A stretch of DNA of 64,000 bases from Lachnospiraceae bacterium (lineage in GTDB: Bacteria; Bacillota; Clostridia; Lachnospirales; Lachnospiraceae). The position numbers were made by a program, and so were the translations under genes. The stretch spans positions 1 to 64,000 of the forward strand of contig JAIKXH010000100.1 of NCBI GenBank assembly GCA_024684215.1, in the 5' to 3' direction. The notes under the pieces were generated by a model. That model was not told the origin of the DNA. It saw only the letters and a program-made list of their open reading frames with translations, and did not search any database. The first letter of the stretch is position 1. Each line of letters starts with the position of its first letter. Below, piece after piece: positions 62,721-64,000 of the stretch.

Positions 62721-62783
62721 AAATATAAATCACAATTTTTTATGTCCGGATTACTTTTTATATTTTCCGGATCACTTTTTATC
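62721..62783 (-). repeat. Tandem 21-bp repeats spanning the era stop codon
   Basis: Unit 1 (62763-62783) holds the end of era (Asp-Lys-Lys-stop TGA); unit 2 (62742-62762) repeats it in frame as Tyr-Lys-Lys-stop (TAA); a decayed unit 3 (62721-62741) gives Lys-Lys-Leu-stop (TGA). Confidence 0.8.
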
Positions 62784-63671
62784 TTCCACATACCCGAAGT
62801 TTTTAAGTAAAAGATCGGAATCTCTCCAATCCTTTTTAACCTTAACCCAGAGTCTTAAATTTATCCGGCTCTCCAGCATATCTTCTATTTCAGGTCTGGC
62901 CTGTGAACCGATCTTTTTGAGCATGGCTCCGCCCTTACCTATAATGATGCCTTTATGAGACTCTCTCTCACAATAAATAGTGGCATCTACATCGTAGATT
63001 CCTCCTCTGTCTTTCATCTGCTCGATAGTCACAGCAATACCGTGAGGAATTTCATCAGATAAAAGCCTCAGCGCCTTTTCTCTTATAAGTTCGGCTGTAA
63101 TCTGCCTGATAGGCTGATCGGTAACGGTTTCTTCGTCAAAAAACAATTCACCGTAAGGAAGATACTTGTATATCTGCTCCAAAAGAACATCGCAATTATC
63201 GCCCTTCATCGCACAAACAGGTATTACCTCTGTAAAATCAAGTTCTTTTCTGTAAGTATCAATAAAGGGAAGAAGCTTTTCACGCCTTACAGTATCAATC
63301 TTGTTTACAACTAAGAAAACCGGACATTTGGCTTTTTTAAGCTGCTCTATAATATGTCTTTCACCGGCCCCTATATAATCGGTGGGCTCAACAAGCCATA
63401 TGGAAATATCAACTTCGTTTAAAGTCTTTTCAGCCACTCCCACCATATAATCTCCAAGCTTATTCTTGGATTTATGGATTCCCGGAGTATCGAGGAAAAC
63501 AATCTGTCCTCTCTCGTCCGTATATACTGTCTGGATTTTATTTCTCGTGGTCTGTGGCTTGTTGCTTGTGATGGCGATTTTTTGACCGATTAACCGGTTC
63601 ATAAGTGTGGACTTTCCGACATTAGGTCTTCCGATCAAAGCAACATATCCCGACTTTGTAGTTTCACTCAT
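62772..63671 (-). CDS. era: GTPase Era
   Basis: 299 residues. Ribosome-assembly GTPase binding 16S rRNA. G1 Gly-Arg-Pro-Asn-Val-Gly-Lys-Ser-Thr, G3 Asp-Thr-Pro-Gly-Ile and G4 Asn-Lys-Ile-Asp are complete; the KH domain has Gly-Ile-Ile-Ile-Gly-Lys-Gly-Gly near 240. The end Tyr-Val-Glu-Asp-Lys-Lys leads into the tandem repeat. AGGGAAGAAG precedes the ATG. Confidence 0.97.
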   Translation of the reverse strand: MSETTKSGYVALIGRPNVGKSTLMNRLIGQKIAITSNKPQTTRNKIQTVYTDERGQIVFLDTPGIHKSKNKLGDYMVGVAEKTLNEVDISIWLVEPTDYIGAGERHIIEQLKKAKCPVFLVVNKIDTVRREKLLPFIDTYRKELDFTEVIPVCAMKGDNCDVLLEQIYKYLPYGELFFDEETVTDQPIRQITAELIREKALRLLSDEIPHGIAVTIEQMKDRGGIYDVDATIYCERESHKGIIIGKGGAMLKKIGSQARPEIEDMLESRINLRLWVKVKKDWRDSDLLLKNFGYVEDKK

Positions 63672-63699
63672 TAATTCTTCTTCCCTTTATTTAAAAAAC

Positions 63700-64000
63700 T
63701 TATTTCTGTTCCGGTACAGAACCCTGAGGTGCTGCCTGTGAAGATGCTGCCTGTGAAGATGCTGCCTGTCCGGGTGCTGCCTGTCCGGGTGCTGCCTGAG
63801 GTGATACAGTCTGTGTGTAGACAGTAGCAGTGGCCTTCTTAGCCTCTTCTTCTCTGCGCTTTCTGTTTTTCTTTATATTGAATCTTACAATACCTCTTAT
63901 TGCCATTACGATACCAAAGATGATACCGCCCCAGATAAGAAGATGAGGAAGTGCGGCAACAAAGAATATAGCAAAATTCTTAAGTCCTTCAACAAGAGCT
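63700..64000 (-). CDS. C-terminus of a membrane protein, DUF4349-like
   Basis: Partial: the 5' end is beyond the right edge; 99 residues are visible. A single membrane segment (Phe-Ala-Ile-Phe-Phe-Val-Ala-Ala-Leu-Pro-His-Leu-Leu-Ile-Trp-Gly-Gly-Ile) ends in a basic stretch (Lys-Lys-Asn-Arg-Lys-Arg-Arg). This C-terminal helix with central Pro is typical of DUF4349 proteins, which have an extracytoplasmic domain before it; that part is not visible, so the call is tentative. The last 35 residues are Pro/Gln/Ala/Ser repeats encoded by 15-bp tandem DNA repeats. Confidence 0.6.
   Translation of the reverse strand, partial: ALVEGLKNFAIFFVAALPHLLIWGGIIFGIVMAIRGIVRFNIKKNRKRREEEAKKATATVYTQTVSPQAAPGQAAPGQAASSQAASSQAAPQGSVPEQK
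63731..63799 (-). repeat. 15-bp tandem coding repeats (Gln-Ala-Ala)
   Basis: Four full units of 15 bases (plus-strand GCTGCCTGTGAAGAT x2, then GCTGCCTGTCCGGGT x2) and a partial fifth. They encode Gln-Ala-Ala-Pro-Gly / Gln-Ala-Ala-Ser-Ser alternations. Exact copies suggest recent slippage and possible length variation between strains. Confidence 0.88.

Noticed and set aside
1-64000. Mobile elements or genomic island
   Set aside because: No transposase, integrase, phage gene or attachment-site duplication; all blocks are housekeeping with uniform base composition.

Overview
The window is a gene-dense piece of a low-to-mid GC Firmicutes chromosome. The synteny (era-recO-glyQS, phoH-X-ybeY, proB/proA), an NfnAB-type transhydrogenase, formate-THF ligase next to FolD, strong AGGAGG ribosome sites, TTG/GTG starts and sigma-A promoters with 17-bp spacers point to a Clostridia, most likely Lachnospiraceae, genome; genus cannot be settled by reading. 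Almost every gene is on the minus strand, so transcription runs from high to low coordinates. The plus strand carries only aroC, a DUF1292 gene and a 94-residue orphan. There is no insertion sequence, prophage, CRISPR array or rRNA operon, and no gene-free stretch longer than about 210 bases.

Layout, right to left (direction of transcription). 64.0-61.5 kb: end of a DUF4349-like membrane protein, era, recO, a C_GCAxxG_C_C protein, terminator. 61.4-55.6 kb: glyQS, alaS, a DAG-kinase-like lipid kinase, yebC. 55.5-45.7 kb: a GT2 glycosyltransferase with a polytopic GT-C-like partner, ftsK/spoIIIE, fhs, folD, a zinc-ribbon membrane protein. 45.7-36.4 kb: nfnA-nfnB, rlmH, nth, pyrimidine-nucleoside phosphorylase, phoH, a shrunken PgpH-like protein, ybeY, a flippase-like membrane protein. 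36.4-27.0 kb: two FAD oxidoreductases, proB, 5-formyl-THF cyclo-ligase, proA, gltX, a UvrD-type helicase. 27-24 kb: DUF1292 (+), a GlgX-like protein, DUF5662, aroC (+). 23-12 kb: lactonase-like propeller, VanY-like peptidase, tgt-yajC; leuB-ilvD-ilvB; serC-serA. 11.9-0 kb: orphan (+), a GlgB-like protein, MscS channel, tRNA-Thr, argH, asd, an EAL protein, topB, a GlmU-C-like protein, a DUF4190-like protein and the start of lgt.

Together the genes cover amino-acid synthesis (Ser, Pro, Arg, branched-chain, Asp family, chorismate), one-carbon folate metabolism, redox balance and translation.

The most unusual content is of two kinds. (1) Proteins that keep a family fold but have lost catalytic residues: a branching-enzyme homologue (9229-11454) and a GlgX/isoamylase homologue (24881-26677), each lacking the GH13 nucleophile Asp and other active-site residues, plus a PgpH-like membrane protein (38535-39755) whose HD motif is gone. 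(2) Short degenerate tandem duplications at the 3' ends of genes, with period a multiple of three near the stop and in-frame stop codons repeated: after the cyclo-ligase (15 nt x4), nth (21-22 nt x4), rlmH (27 nt x2+) and era (21 nt x2+). Two genes (the GlgX-like gene and recO) also have a -10 box so close to the ATG that a leaderless mRNA is likely.
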